Shown piece by piece: positions 8,808 through 17,488 of a DNA stretch of 64,000 nt. Position 1 is the first letter of the stretch, and each line of letters begins with the position of its first letter. The position numbers and the translations under genes were made by a program. Source of the DNA: Planctomycetia bacterium (GTDB lineage: Bacteria > Planctomycetota > Phycisphaerae > UBA1845 > Fen-1342); contig CP054190.1 of the NCBI GenBank assembly GCA_015709575.1, positions 992,001 through 1,056,000 on the forward strand, in the 5' to 3' direction. The notes beneath the pieces were generated by a model. That model was not told the origin of the DNA. It was given only the letters and a program-made list of their open reading frames with translations, and did not search any database.

Positions 8808-8974
8808 CGCCGGGGGGCGGACTTACGGAGGCGCGCGTCAGGCGGCGCGTCGCGCGGCTCGTGCGGTTTTTCACTCGTCGGCTTCCGGGCGTCAGCGATT
8901 GGCGATCTGAAGCGGTCGCACAGGTCGGCGCGATGGCGCGAGGCGTCGAATAAACAGGAGGCGGGGAGCACGCA

Positions 8975-9784
8975 ATGAGTGACGGGCGGCTGACCGGCAA
9001 GGTGGCCCTGATTACCGGCGCCGCGCGCGGCATTGGCCGTGCGTGTGCGGAGCGGTTTGCCGGGGAGGGCGCGTTTGTGCTCGTCACGGACATTGACACC
9101 GAGGGCGCTGCAGAGACCGTGCGTCGGATCGGGGAGTCCGGCGCGCGTTGGTTAGAATTGGACGTCCGTAGCGAGGCGGACTGGGCGCGGGCCGCGGTTG
9201 AGGTACAGCGGTCCCATCGGCGGCTGGATGTGGTGGTGAACAACGCCGGCATCACCGGTCTCGATCTCGGCCCGCAGGATCCCGAGCACACGACGCTCGA
9301 GTCCTGGCGGGCTGTCCATGCCACGAATCTTGACGGCGTTTTCCTCGGGTGTCGTACCGCGATTGAACTGATGAAGCCGCCGGGCCTGGGCGGCTCGATC
9401 GTGAACATCTCGTCGCGCTCCGGTCAGGTGGGGATCAGCGGGGCGGCGGCCTATGCCTCGAGTAAAGCGGCCGTGCGCAACCACTCAAAGTCCGTCGCGC
9501 TCTACTGTGCCGAGCGCGGCTACGCGATCCGTTGCAATTCGATCCACCCGGGGGCGATTTTGACACCGATGTGGGATCCCTTGCTGGGAGAAGGACCGGC
9601 GCGCGAGGCCGCGGTGCGCGAATTCGTGGCGGAAGTACCGCTGCGCCGGATGGGAACGCCGGAGGAAGTGGCCGTGATGGCGCTCTACCTGGCGAGCGAT
9701 GAATCGTCCTACGTGACGGGGGCCGAGTTCGTGATCGACGGGGGTATTCTCGCGGGATCTGTTGCCCAGCCGCGACCGGAGTAG
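8975..9784 (+). CDS. Short-chain dehydrogenase/reductase (SDR)
   Basis: Classical NAD(P)-dependent SDR of 269 residues. The cofactor motif [11 protein letters not shown] is at about residues 13-23, followed by VVNNAGIT near 86. The catalytic serine lies in [12 protein letters not shown] and the YASSK motif is YxxxK near 160, with the conserved [11 protein letters not shown] at the end. The acidic residue in VTDIDTEG after beta-2 suggests NAD(H) preference. It resembles cyclopentanol/3-hydroxysteroid-type dehydrogenases; substrate is not predictable. ATG 8975 follows AGGAGGCGGGGAG. The gene stands alone and a small hairpin follows it. Confidence 0.9.
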   Translation: MSDGRLTGKVALITGAARGIGRACAERFAGEGAFVLVTDIDTEGAAETVRRIGESGARWLELDVRSEADWARAAVEVQRSHRRLDVVVNNAGITGLDLGPQDPEHTTLESWRAVHATNLDGVFLGCRTAIELMKPPGLGGSIVNISSRSGQVGISGAAAYASSKAAVRNHSKSVALYCAERGYAIRCNSIHPGAILTPMWDPLLGEGPAREAAVREFVAEVPLRRMGTPEEVAVMALYLASDESSYVTGAEFVIDGGILAGSVAQPRPE

Positions 9785-9805
9785 TGGCCCGTCCTGCTCT
9801 GGATG

Positions 9806-9824
9806 GGCTGCACGGGCAGCCTTT
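9806..9824 (+). terminator. Possible intrinsic terminator after the SDR gene
   Basis: A 6-bp stem GGCTGC (9806-9811) pairs with GCAGCC (9816-9821) around a 4-base loop, followed by three T residues. The stem is short and the T-tract weak. A second hairpin follows directly: ATGCGCA (9838-9844) with TGCGCAT (9850-9856). Confidence 0.35.
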
Positions 9825-9887
9825 CAACCGGTCTGACATGCGCAAGTTCTGCGCATCGGCCGGATAAATGCGGCGAAGATCCGTCAT

Positions 9888-9897
9888 CCACCGATAA
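9888..9897 (+). promoter_or_regulatory. Second CCACCGATAA box
   Basis: Identical ten bases to 6411-6420, again about 95 bases before a FlgM-like ORF, and preceded in both places by CGAAG and a GATC/ATCC stretch. It looks like a sigma-28-type -10 with one mismatch. No -35 at standard spacing is seen. Confidence 0.3.
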
Positions 9898-9991
9898 CAA
9901 GTGTAGACGGCGGCTGCGCCGGTTGGTGCAGCGCTCGGCGTGATTGGGCGCCGGGGCGTTGGGGTCGCCGCGGGGGAGAAACGGAAACCGG

Positions 9992-10267
9992 ATGCGCTCG
10001 CGATTGACGAGGATTGACCATTGCATGGAGCCGTCGGGACGCGAGCCGTGCGCTGGAGAGGCGCAGTTGCAACGGCCATCAGAGCATGCGTCGCGCGAGG
10101 GACGTACGATCCGCGTGTGGCGGGTGTTGGCGATCCGCAAGGAGATTCGCAACGGCGGATATCCGCTGGCGCAAGTGGAGCGCGAGGCCATTGATCGCCT
10201 GATTGATCGAATCCTCGTGCCGAGGGATTCAAGCGAGCGGAGGCGCGACAGGCGCGCGGCGCGCTGA
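9992..10267 (+). CDS. Small FlgM-like ORF
   Basis: 91 codons from ATG 9992; an alternative ATG at 10025 gives 80. The C-terminal part, VLAIRKEIRNGGYPLAQVER followed by EAIDRLIDRIL, follows the same spacing as the FlgM-like protein at 6510 (x-x-R-x-x-I-x-x-G-x-Y then A-x-x-R-L). The N-terminal half is arginine-rich and not conserved-looking. It converges on recJ with an 8-base gap. The shared upstream box supports expression. It could be a paralogous anti-sigma factor or a degenerate copy, and it is the least certain protein gene in this part of the window. Confidence 0.45.
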   Translation: MRSRLTRIDHCMEPSGREPCAGEAQLQRPSEHASREGRTIRVWRVLAIRKEIRNGGYPLAQVEREAIDRLIDRILVPRDSSERRRDRRAAR

Positions 10268-10275
10268 GGATGTGA

Positions 10276-12153
10276 CTACAAGGGCGCGTTCTCCGCGAGG
10301 CGCGCCTCGCCGGCCGGCGGAGCGGATGCCGCCGCTGATGACGCGGAGCGCGCGGCGGCCGGATCCACCCATTTCCAATCCAGCACCTTCAACTCAACGC
10401 GCGTGCGACCGTTCCATTCGCTGACGACCGGCTCAAAGGCCAACCGGAAGTGACGCCGCTCGGCGAAATCTTCGGCGAATTCGCCGCAGCGAAAGGCAAT
10501 CGCCTTGCGATAGACGGTCCCCTGTCGCACGGTCATCTGCAGGTGTCCGCCGTTCGCGCCCACGACGCGCGGCGAATCGACCAGTTCGACCGGCGTGGTG
10601 GCCAGCTTTGGGCGGGCGTTGCCGATGCCGTGCGGCGCAAGGCGCGCCAGCGGGGCGACGCCCTCGGGCGTCAGTTGCGCCAACTCCACTTCGTCATCGA
10701 GGGTCATTCGCGGGCGCAGGTCGGTCGCAGTGAGACGCTGCGCCGCCTGCTGCTGAAACGCATCGGTAAATGCATCGACCGCGTCGGCGTTGAGCCGCAC
10801 CCCGGCGGCCATGGCATGTCCGCCGTAGCTCTGCAAGTGCTGCCGGCAGGCGCCGAGCGCCTCGTGCAGCGGGAAGTGCCGGATGCTGCGCCCGCTGCCC
10901 TGACCGCTGCCGTTCTCGAGTGCGATCAGCACAGCCGGCCGGTGAAAGCGATCGACCATGCGGGCGGCGGCGATGCCGATCACGCCGACGTGCCATTCGC
11001 GGCTGGCCAGCACAATCGCCCGGCAGCCGTCGCGGTGGAAGCCGCGATGCACGACCATGTCCTCCGCCTCGCGGACGATGCCGCGCTCGACCGACTGGCG
11101 TTTGCGGTTGTGCTGCTCGAGCGCACCGGCGATTTCCGCGGCCCGGGCGTCATCCGCGGTAGTGAACAGCTCGACCGCCTCGCGGGCGTGGCCCATCCGT
11201 CCGACGGCGTTGAGACGTGGCGCCAGCAGGAAGCCGACGTCGTAGTCGTCGTAGCGGGCCTTGCCCTCGAGGCCGGAGGCGGCGATGAGCGCCCGCAGGC
11301 CGGGATTCCGCGTGTGACAGAGATGCCGCAGGCCGTGCGTCGCAAGGATGCGGTTCTCACCGATGATCGGCACCACGTCGGCGACGAGTCCCAGTGCGGC
11401 GAATGCCGTTGCTTCGAGCAGATAATCGCGAAATTCGGGCTGAACGCGCTCACTGCCGGACAGCTCGCGGGCGAAGGCCCAGGCCACCTTCATTGCCACG
11501 CCGGCGCCGGAGAGATCGGGATTCGGCGAGTGCGCCGCATCGGTCGCGGTCGGATGAACAATCAGTGCGTCCGGAAGCGACTCGGCCCGCTGGTGATGAT
11601 CGGTGATGATCAGCTCCAGCCCCAGCTCGCGTGCGCGGCGGGCCTCATTGACGGCGGTGATGCCGCAATCGACGGTAATGACGACGTGTGCGCCGCGCGC
11701 GGCGAGGCGCTCCAGGGCGTCGGCGTTCAGGCCGTAGCCCTCTTCAAAGCGGCTGGGCACGTAGCAATGCACATCCGCCCCGGCCAGGCGCAGCGCGTGC
11801 CAGAGGATAGAGGTGGCAGTGCAGCCGTCCACGTCGTAGTCGCCGTAGATGACGATGCGCCGCTGGTCCCGCACGGCCGTTGCGAGTCGGCGGGCGGCGT
11901 CGACCGCCCCCGGCAGCGTTTCGGGGGGCAGCAGCGCGCTGAAGGAAGGCGCGAGAAATCCTCGGGCGGCGTTTTCGTCGGCGACGCCGCGGTTCAGCAG
12001 CACCTGCGCCACCAGCTCAGAGACGCCGGCCTTCCGCGAAAACTCGCGTCGGCGCGTCTGCGGCGCTGCAATGTGCCAGTCGCGCTCGATTCGACGGGGT
12101 CCGAAGATGGTTGCGCTCCTGAGCAGCAGTCGAGTCACAGCACCGGGCGTCAA
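10276..12153 (-). CDS. recJ: Single-stranded-DNA-specific exonuclease RecJ
   Basis: 5'-3' ssDNA exonuclease of the DHH phosphoesterase superfamily, used in RecFOR recombination, mismatch repair and base-excision repair. Motifs in order: IYGDYDVDGCTA near residue 100, VITVDCG, IITDHHQ (the DHH motif), LAPRLNAVGRMG, then the DHHA1 glycine-rich SYGGHAMAAG and an OB-like C-terminal domain ending VELKVLDWKW. The 625-residue product is close to normal size. The frame opens with TTG at 12153 and there is no ATG near the expected start, so the true start may be this TTG or the GTG at 12138. It lies 9 bases downstream of the phosphorylase gene and is probably co-transcribed with it. Confidence 0.93.
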   Translation of the reverse strand: MTPGAVTRLLLRSATIFGPRRIERDWHIAAPQTRRREFSRKAGVSELVAQVLLNRGVADENAARGFLAPSFSALLPPETLPGAVDAARRLATAVRDQRRIVIYGDYDVDGCTATSILWHALRLAGADVHCYVPSRFEEGYGLNADALERLAARGAHVVITVDCGITAVNEARRARELGLELIITDHHQRAESLPDALIVHPTATDAAHSPNPDLSGAGVAMKVAWAFARELSGSERVQPEFRDYLLEATAFAALGLVADVVPIIGENRILATHGLRHLCHTRNPGLRALIAASGLEGKARYDDYDVGFLLAPRLNAVGRMGHAREAVELFTTADDARAAEIAGALEQHNRKRQSVERGIVREAEDMVVHRGFHRDGCRAIVLASREWHVGVIGIAAARMVDRFHRPAVLIALENGSGQGSGRSIRHFPLHEALGACRQHLQSYGGHAMAAGVRLNADAVDAFTDAFQQQAAQRLTATDLRPRMTLDDEVELAQLTPEGVAPLARLAPHGIGNARPKLATTPVELVDSPRVVGANGGHLQMTVRQGTVYRKAIAFRCGEFAEDFAERRHFRLAFEPVVSEWNGRTRVELKVLDWKWVDPAAARSASSAAASAPPAGEARLAENAPL

Positions 12154-12162
12154 ATGCCGTCG

Positions 12163-13044
12163 TTATGCGCCGTTCGGCGCAAAGTAACGCGAAAGCAACG
12201 GTCCGTAGCGCCGAATCACGGCTGGCGCGATGTGCCGGCGGTCGGTCCATAGCCCCAGTGCCAAGGCGCGCTGACACGCGCAATTCGGCGCTTCGGCGAG
12301 TGCATCGGACTCGATCACAGCCCGGATCAGCGAAATCGCGAAGCCGCCGGCGGCTTTGAGGTTTCCGATGATCTCGGCCAACAGGGCTTGTTGCGAGACG
12401 CCCGGCTCGTGCGGGCGCCAGCAGTCGTAATCCGTGACCAGTGCGACGGCGGCGTAGCAGATTTCCGCTTCGCGGGCGAGCTTGGCCTCGGGCATGGTGG
12501 TCATGCCGATCAGGTCCGCACCCCACGAGCGATGCAGCCGCGACTCGGCCACGGTGCTGAACGCCGGTCCTTCCATGCAGACGTAGGTGCCGCGCGGATG
12601 AACGGCGGTGCCGCAGGCGGGTGCATGGGCGAGCAGCGCTGCGCGGAGCGACGGGCAGTACGGCTCGTGAAACTCGGCATGAACCGCGAGGTCGTCAAAG
12701 AACGTCGCGGCGCGGCGGGTGGTGCGGTCGATGGCCTGATCGACGATGACCAGCTCGCGCGGGCGCAGCTCCTCGCGCAGCGAGCCGACAGCGCCGCTGG
12801 CGATGATGCGGGTGACGCCGAGTTGCTTGAGCGCGAAGATGTTGGCGCGGTAGGGCACCTGGGTGGGGTTCAGTGCGTGGCCGGCTCCGTGCCGGGCGAG
12901 CAGGGCGACCTCGCGGCCGCGCCAGTTGACGATCCGGATCGGTGCGCTGGGCGGGCCGAAGGGTGTTTCGGGGGTGACTTCACGCGCGGCGGATTCGCCG
13001 AAGAGGGATTCGGCCAGCCCGGTTCCGCCGATGACGGCGATCAT
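12163..13044 (-). CDS. mtnP: S-methyl-5'-thioadenosine phosphorylase / PNP family
   Basis: Cytoplasmic phosphorylase of 293 residues that splits MTA (or a related purine nucleoside) with phosphate in methionine salvage. It begins MIAVIGGTGL, has the phosphate-binding RHG and GAVGSL, then YVCMEGPAFSTVAESRLH. The signature GMTTMPEAKLAREAEICYAA ends in LVTDYD. The TDYD aspartate fits 6-aminopurine-specific MTAP rather than 6-oxopurine PNPs, but the split is not certain by eye. ATG 13044 has AGGAAGGA upstream; a longer in-frame extension reads through the palindromic repeats and is rejected. It precedes recJ by 9 bases. Confidence 0.85.
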   Translation of the reverse strand: MIAVIGGTGLAESLFGESAAREVTPETPFGPPSAPIRIVNWRGREVALLARHGAGHALNPTQVPYRANIFALKQLGVTRIIASGAVGSLREELRPRELVIVDQAIDRTTRRAATFFDDLAVHAEFHEPYCPSLRAALLAHAPACGTAVHPRGTYVCMEGPAFSTVAESRLHRSWGADLIGMTTMPEAKLAREAEICYAAVALVTDYDCWRPHEPGVSQQALLAEIIGNLKAAGGFAISLIRAVIESDALAEAPNCACQRALALGLWTDRRHIAPAVIRRYGPLLSRYFAPNGA

Positions 13045-13070
13045 CGTCCGTCCTTCCTGTTGCACGATCA

Positions 13071-13086
13071 CGGGACCGACGTCCCG
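13071..13086. repeat. CGGGAC-N4-GTCCCG palindromic repeat, copy 1
   Basis: CGGGACCGACGTCCCG: a perfect 6-bp stem with a CGAC loop. Copy 2 is identical, and a third with a different loop is at 21453-21468. All three are intergenic. Confidence 0.6.
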
Positions 13087-13130
13087 CTGAAAAGCGTTTG
13101 CGCGCCGTGGGAACTTCGTTCGAGCGCTCG

Positions 13131-13146
13131 CGGGACCGACGTCCCG
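13131..13146. repeat. CGGGAC-N4-GTCCCG palindromic repeat, copy 2
   Basis: Identical to copy 1, including the CGAC loop, and 60 bases away. Both lie close to the 5' end of the phosphorylase gene. Confidence 0.6.
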
Positions 13147-13362
13147 CCGGGCCGCGTTCGACACCGGAATCCCGCGCGAGCGCGTTCGTCGCGGCGCGAC
13201 GGCACTATACGCCGCGCGCGTCGCCGGGGGAATGTGCGACCGGGGGAATGAATGCGTCGTCCGGACCGCGGCGCTGGTTCACCGATTCGCGCAGCGCCGC
13301 TATCATCCCCGGTCCGCCCGCGGGTTGCGGAGCGGGCGCTGGGTCTGAGCACGAGGGCGGCG

Positions 13363-14157
13363 ATGAAGATCCTGGTTCTGATCAAGCAGGTTCCCGACTC
13401 CACCACGACCATCCGCATCCGTCCCGACGGCGGCGACATCGACCGCGCGGGGGTAAAGATGGTGGTGAACCCCTTTGACGAGTTCGCGATTGAGCTGGCG
13501 CAGCAGCTTCGCGAAAAGCGATCAGACGTGCAGCAGATCACGGCGCTGGCGGTCGGGCCGGCCGGGGCGGCGGAGGCGCTGCGCACGGCCATGGCGATCG
13601 GCGCGGATGACGCGATTCACCTGCAGGACGGCGCGTTTGAGACGCTGGACGAGCTTCAGACGGCGGCGCTGATCGGGGCCGTGGTGCGCGACGCGGGATA
13701 TGACCTGATACTCTGCGGCAAGCAGGAGATCGACCTGGACAGCGGGCAGCTTGGGCCGGCGCTGGCGGAACGGCTGGACTGGGCGCACGTCGGTGCGGTG
13801 ACGGCGCTGGAGGTCGGTGCGGATGGCCGCACGATCGAAGCGTCGCGCCGGATCGAGGGCGCGGAGGAGCGCGTGCGCTGCGGGCTTCCGGCGCTGCTGA
13901 CGATCGAGAAGGGGCTGGTCGAGCCGCGATATCCGTCGCTGCCGAACCTGATGAAGGCCAAGAAAAAACCGCTGGCGGTCAAGTCGGCCGCGGATGTGCC
14001 GGGGTTCGCGGACCTGGCGGGAGCGGTCGGCGGCACGCACATGCACAAGCTGGAGCCGCCGCCGGCGCGACCGGCCGGCAAGCAGATCAAGGGCGAGCCG
14101 GCGCAGCAGGCGGCTGAGCTGGTACGGTTGCTGCGTGAAGAGGCGAAGGTGATCTGA
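13363..14157 (+). CDS. etfB: Electron transfer flavoprotein beta subunit
   Basis: 264-residue ETF beta chain, which together with the alpha subunit carries electrons from acyl-CoA and other dehydrogenases to the respiratory chain. It begins MKILVLIKQVPDSTT, has the family stretch VVNPFDEFAIE near residue 30, DLILCGKQEIDLDSGQLGP near 120, and LPALLTIEKGLVEPRYPSLP then MKAKKKPL near 185-205. ATG 13363 matches the universal MK-x-LV-x-KQVPD start. It is followed 92 bases later by etfA on the same strand. Confidence 0.95.
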   Translation: MKILVLIKQVPDSTTTIRIRPDGGDIDRAGVKMVVNPFDEFAIELAQQLREKRSDVQQITALAVGPAGAAEALRTAMAIGADDAIHLQDGAFETLDELQTAALIGAVVRDAGYDLILCGKQEIDLDSGQLGPALAERLDWAHVGAVTALEVGADGRTIEASRRIEGAEERVRCGLPALLTIEKGLVEPRYPSLPNLMKAKKKPLAVKSAADVPGFADLAGAVGGTHMHKLEPPPARPAGKQIKGEPAQQAAELVRLLREEAKVI

Positions 14158-14249
14158 TGTCGGGTGGGCGATGATCGTGGCGTCGGGCCGTTGAAGCCGG
14201 GGCTGGTCGGCCGTGTGTGGCAGGATTGCAGCAGGCGCAGGTGATATCC

Positions 14250-15236
14250 ATGAGCAAAGACGTGCTGGTATTTGCGGAGCAGCGCAACGGGCGTCTGCAT
14301 CCAGCGGTGGCGCAGGTCGTGACGCCGGCGCGGGCGCTGGCGGCTGCCGGCGGCGGGCGAGTGGTCGGCGTGGTGATCGGCGCGGCCGTGGACGCCGCGG
14401 CCGATGCGCTGGCCGCGACCGGCGTCGATCACATCGTCACGATCAGCGACTCGTCGATGGAGCGTTACACGGCGCTTCGGTATCGGTCGGCGCTGGCGGC
14501 GGCGATCGCTCATCTGAAGCCGGGCGTGGTGCTGCTGCCGGCGACGTTCATGGGGCGCGACCTGGCGCCGCGCGTCGCCATGCGGGCCGGGGCGGCGCTG
14601 GCGACGGATGTGATCGAATTGTCGCGCGACGGAGAGGGACGGCTGGAAGTTCGCCGACCGATCTACAACGGCAAGGCATTCGGGCGAGTGAGCTTCCCGG
14701 CGGGCCGGCTGGCCATGGCAACCGTGCGGCTCAACACGTTCGCGCCCGCTGCGGGTGGTTCGGGAGCGGGGCGCGAAGCGATTGGCGCGCCGGCAATCGA
14801 GGGTGATGCTCGGCTGACCTGCACGGAGGTGGTGCGCACCGGCGGCGAAGTGAAAGACGTGACCGAGGCCGAGATCGTGGTGTCGGGGGGGCGTTCGCTT
14901 AAGAGCGAGGAGAATTTCAAGCTGCTGTATGAGCTGGCGGGCGTGCTGGACGCGGGCGTGGGCGCTTCGCGGGCTGCGTGTGACGCGGGCTATCAGCCGC
15001 ACAGCCGCCAGGTCGGGCTGACGGGCAAGACGGTGACACCGAAGCTGTACATCGCGTGCGGAATCAGCGGCGCGATTCAGCACCTGGCGGGGATGCGCGG
15101 GAGCAAGGTGATCGTGGCGATCAATTCTGACCCGGAAGCGCCGATGTGCAAGCTGGCGGATTACGCCGTGATCGGGGATTTATTCCAAGTGGTGCCGGCG
15201 CTGACGGCGGAGGCGAAAAAGTTGCTGGCGCATTAG
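14250..15236 (+). CDS. etfA: Electron transfer flavoprotein alpha subunit
   Basis: 328-residue ETF alpha chain. The N-terminal domain starts MSKDVLVFAEQRNG. The C-terminal FAD-binding domain contains VVSGGRSLKSEENF, then HSRQVGLTGKTVTPKLYIAC and GISGAIQHLAGM, the classical FAD motif, followed by IVAINSDPEAPMCKLADYAV. ATG 14250 fits the family start; an earlier in-frame start would add 11 residues. It forms the expected pair with etfB. Neither an ETF:quinone oxidoreductase nor an acyl-CoA dehydrogenase is in the window, though a biotin-dependent carboxylase subunit is at 21577. Confidence 0.95.
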   Translation: MSKDVLVFAEQRNGRLHPAVAQVVTPARALAAAGGGRVVGVVIGAAVDAAADALAATGVDHIVTISDSSMERYTALRYRSALAAAIAHLKPGVVLLPATFMGRDLAPRVAMRAGAALATDVIELSRDGEGRLEVRRPIYNGKAFGRVSFPAGRLAMATVRLNTFAPAAGGSGAGREAIGAPAIEGDARLTCTEVVRTGGEVKDVTEAEIVVSGGRSLKSEENFKLLYELAGVLDAGVGASRAACDAGYQPHSRQVGLTGKTVTPKLYIACGISGAIQHLAGMRGSKVIVAINSDPEAPMCKLADYAVIGDLFQVVPALTAEAKKLLAH

Positions 15237-15406
15237 CGCGGGGAAATTCTCGGCGGCTGCGCGCTCTATTCATACGATTGACGTCGCCGACACGCGGGGG
15301 GCAGCGCATGACCGCGCGGAGCGACGCAACGGCACTCCATCCCGGTCTCTCATCCATGCTCCGCGAATTGCGGACGCGCACCGCTGCAAGCATGCGGCGC
15401 CCGTCG

Positions 15407-16516
15407 TCAGTGCGCTGTCGCGTGCGCAGCGCCCTTCGGCGCGGATGCGCCGAGATGCTGCTCCAGCTCGGTCATCTGACGCCGCAGCTCGGGCGTCATT
15501 TCCTGGTACATGTACTTGAACAGCTCGTACGGGTCGTGCTTGTAGGACTCGTAGTAGGCCACGGCCGCATCCAGCTCCTTGCGGATCTCCTCCTCAAAGA
15601 GCGCCTGCATCTTGTCGTCCAGAAGCTTCTTCTTGCGCAGATAGTTGGCAAAACGCGGCAGCGGATCCCGCGCTTCCCACGGCTTGACCTCTTCCTCGGT
15701 TCGATACTTTTTCGGATCGTCGGCAGTGGTATGCATCGCCAGGCGATAGGTGACCGCCTCGATCAGCGTCGGTCCGCCGCCGGCGCGGGCTTTTTCAACG
15801 GCCTCGCGCACGGCCGAGATCACCGAGAGAATGTCATTACCGTCGATCTGCAGGCCGTCGATGCCGTAGGCAATGGCCTTCTGGGCGATGGTCTGCGAGC
15901 GGGTCTGGGCGTGTCGCGGAAGCGAGATCGCCCAGTGGTTGTTTTGCACGACCATCACCAGCGGCGCCTGGTAGACCGCTGCAAAGTTCAGCGCCTCGTG
16001 AAAATCTCCCTGAGAGGTGCCGCCGTCGCCCACGAAAGCGACGCAGACGGTGTTGTCCTTGCGGAGCTTGCAGCCCCAGGCGATGCCCATGCCGTACTGG
16101 CACTGCGTCGCGATCGGTACGCTGAGCGGGGTGTCGTTGACGTGGGCGGGGATGGCGGAGCCAGCCTCGTGGCCGCCCCACCAGAGCATGAACATGCCCA
16201 TCGGCCAGCCGCGCCACAGAAAGCCGGCTGTTTCGCGGTAGGAGGGGACGAACCAGTCGTCCTTGGTGAGGCAGTATGCCGCGCCGAGCGGAATGGCTTC
16301 CTGCCCTTTTGAGGGGCCGTAGGTGCCGATTCGTCCCTGCCGCTGGAGGTGCAGGCAGCGCTCGTCCAGCAGGCGGCTCTGCAGCATGGTCTTGTAGAGC
16401 TTCTGCAGGTCTTTATCGGGGATCTTTGGTTCGAGCTTGGCGTCGAGCGTTCCGTGCTCGTCCAGAATGCTGAGGTGCTCCAGCTTGTTTTCAATCGCAA
16501 TGGGTTTGCGCGGCAC
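15407..16516 (-). CDS. pdhA: 2-oxoacid dehydrogenase E1 component alpha subunit (PDH/BCKDH type)
   Basis: Thiamine-diphosphate-dependent E1 alpha subunit of 369 residues. The cofactor motif is present as VGDGGTSQGDFHEALNFAAV followed by VVQNNHWAIS, and the phosphorylation-loop-like region reads YRLAMHTTADDP. RIGTYGPSKGQEA and PAHVNDTP support this subfamily over the single-chain AceE. I take the GTG at 16516, which has GGAAGGCGAC before it; an ATG-type frame extends 25 residues further. E1 beta, E2 and E3 are not adjacent, so it is an orphan here. Pyruvate and branched-chain 2-oxoacids cannot be told apart from the sequence alone. Confidence 0.9.
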   Translation of the reverse strand: MPRKPIAIENKLEHLSILDEHGTLDAKLEPKIPDKDLQKLYKTMLQSRLLDERCLHLQRQGRIGTYGPSKGQEAIPLGAAYCLTKDDWFVPSYRETAGFLWRGWPMGMFMLWWGGHEAGSAIPAHVNDTPLSVPIATQCQYGMGIAWGCKLRKDNTVCVAFVGDGGTSQGDFHEALNFAAVYQAPLVMVVQNNHWAISLPRHAQTRSQTIAQKAIAYGIDGLQIDGNDILSVISAVREAVEKARAGGGPTLIEAVTYRLAMHTTADDPKKYRTEEEVKPWEARDPLPRFANYLRKKKLLDDKMQALFEEEIRKELDAAVAYYESYKHDPYELFKYMYQEMTPELRRQMTELEQHLGASAPKGAAHATAH

Positions 16517-16670
16517 GGCGTCGCCTTCCTGCTGGGCGGGGCGCTCCCCGCGGACGAGTCGAGATGGAACGGGCGGCCGAAGATCGCCCACCGCATTTGA
16601 GTGTATCGAAGCGGCTCGCGGATGCCAACCGGCGATGGCATTCCGGGAGCGGTCGCGGGATCATGGGGGC

Positions 16671-17339
16671 ATGAGCGAAATAATCTGGACGCAGGTGGAC
16701 GACTACCTGAATGAGCGGCTGATCGGGCCGGATGCGGCGTTGAACGAGGCGCTTTCGACGAGCGAGTCGGCCGGGCTGCCGGCGATCGCGGTGTCGGCCT
16801 GCCAGGGTCGAATGCTGGAACTGCTCGCGCGGACGGCGGGCGCGCGGCGGATCCTGGAAGTGGGGACGCTGGGCGGATACAGCACGATCTTCCTTGCGCG
16901 GGCGCTCCCGACAGATGGGCGGCTGATTACGCTGGAGTTGAACCCGCGACATGCGGAGGTGGCGCGGCGGAACGTGGACGCGGCGGGCGTGGGCGGGCTG
17001 GTGGAGATCCGCGTCGGGGCGGCGCTGGAGCTGCTGCAAGAACTGGAGCGCCAGGGCGGGCCACTGTTTGACCTGTCATTCATCGACGCGGACAAGGTGA
17101 ACGCCCCGCAGTACTTCGACGCGGCGTTGCGGATGTCGCGGGCGGGCGCGACGATTGTCGTGGACAACGTGGTGCGAAAGGGAGCGCTGCTGGATGAGGA
17201 CAGCACAGATGAGAACGTGCGGGGAATGCGCCGGCTGATCGAGCGCGTGCGTGATGAGAAGCGCGTCAGGACGACGGTCGTGCAGACCGTGGGTGCGAAA
17301 GGGTACGACGGGTTCTTGATGGCGGTGGTACTGGGTTGA
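16671..17339 (+). CDS. O-methyltransferase family 3 (CCoAOMT-like)
   Basis: 222-residue SAM-dependent methyltransferase. The SAM motif I reads ILEVGTLGGYSTIFLARALP near residue 62. LITLELNPRHAEVA follows with the ribose-binding acidic residue, then LFDLSFIDADK, with a metal-binding aspartate, and ATIVVDNVVRKG. These are marks of the cation-dependent catechol/caffeoyl-CoA O-methyltransferase family. The ATG at 16671 is the only plausible start; frames extending upstream run over the E1 alpha gene on the other strand. Substrate is unknown. It ends against a strong hairpin shared with the convergent regulator gene. Confidence 0.9.
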   Translation: MSEIIWTQVDDYLNERLIGPDAALNEALSTSESAGLPAIAVSACQGRMLELLARTAGARRILEVGTLGGYSTIFLARALPTDGRLITLELNPRHAEVARRNVDAAGVGGLVEIRVGAALELLQELERQGGPLFDLSFIDADKVNAPQYFDAALRMSRAGATIVVDNVVRKGALLDEDSTDENVRGMRRLIERVRDEKRVRTTVVQTVGAKGYDGFLMAVVLG

Positions 17340-17374
17340 TGGTGCGGGCCGAGTGCGGGGCGATCGGAAAATCG

Positions 17375-17414
17375 GCGGGGCGGTGCGATCCCACTTGGAA
17401 TCGCACCGCCCCGC
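17375..17414. terminator. 15-bp perfect hairpin between convergent genes
   Basis: Arms 17375-17389 and 17400-17414 are perfectly complementary over 15 bases around a 10-base loop. The hairpin lies between the ends of two convergent genes. It has no clear T-tract on either strand, so it may act as a bidirectional Rho-supported terminator or an RNA 3'-end stabiliser. Confidence 0.6.
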
Positions 17415-17488
17415 GTCTGATTCGTTCACGGGTCACGGACGACCCGCCGCGCGACCGGCGCGTTGCGCCACCGGCGCTGGCTCGCGTT

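Larger units (their letters stand above)
13045..13362. other. Divergent intergenic region with two palindromic repeats
   Basis: Separates the phosphorylase (minus) from etfB (plus). It holds two identical 16-base hairpin sequences exactly 60 bases apart (13071-13086 and 13131-13146). No gene is supported; the frame upstream of the etfB ATG has no family similarity. Promoters for both sides should lie here, but no consensus -35/-10 is clear. Confidence 0.6.

Noticed and set aside
10450..12252. 600-codon plus-strand frame opposite recJ
   Set aside because: Exact antisense of recJ with Arg/Ala/Gly-rich composition and no family motifs; a high-GC shadow frame.
13071..13146. Two identical hairpins considered as a CRISPR remnant
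   Set aside because: Only two 16-base units, no spacers of regular length and no cas genes.
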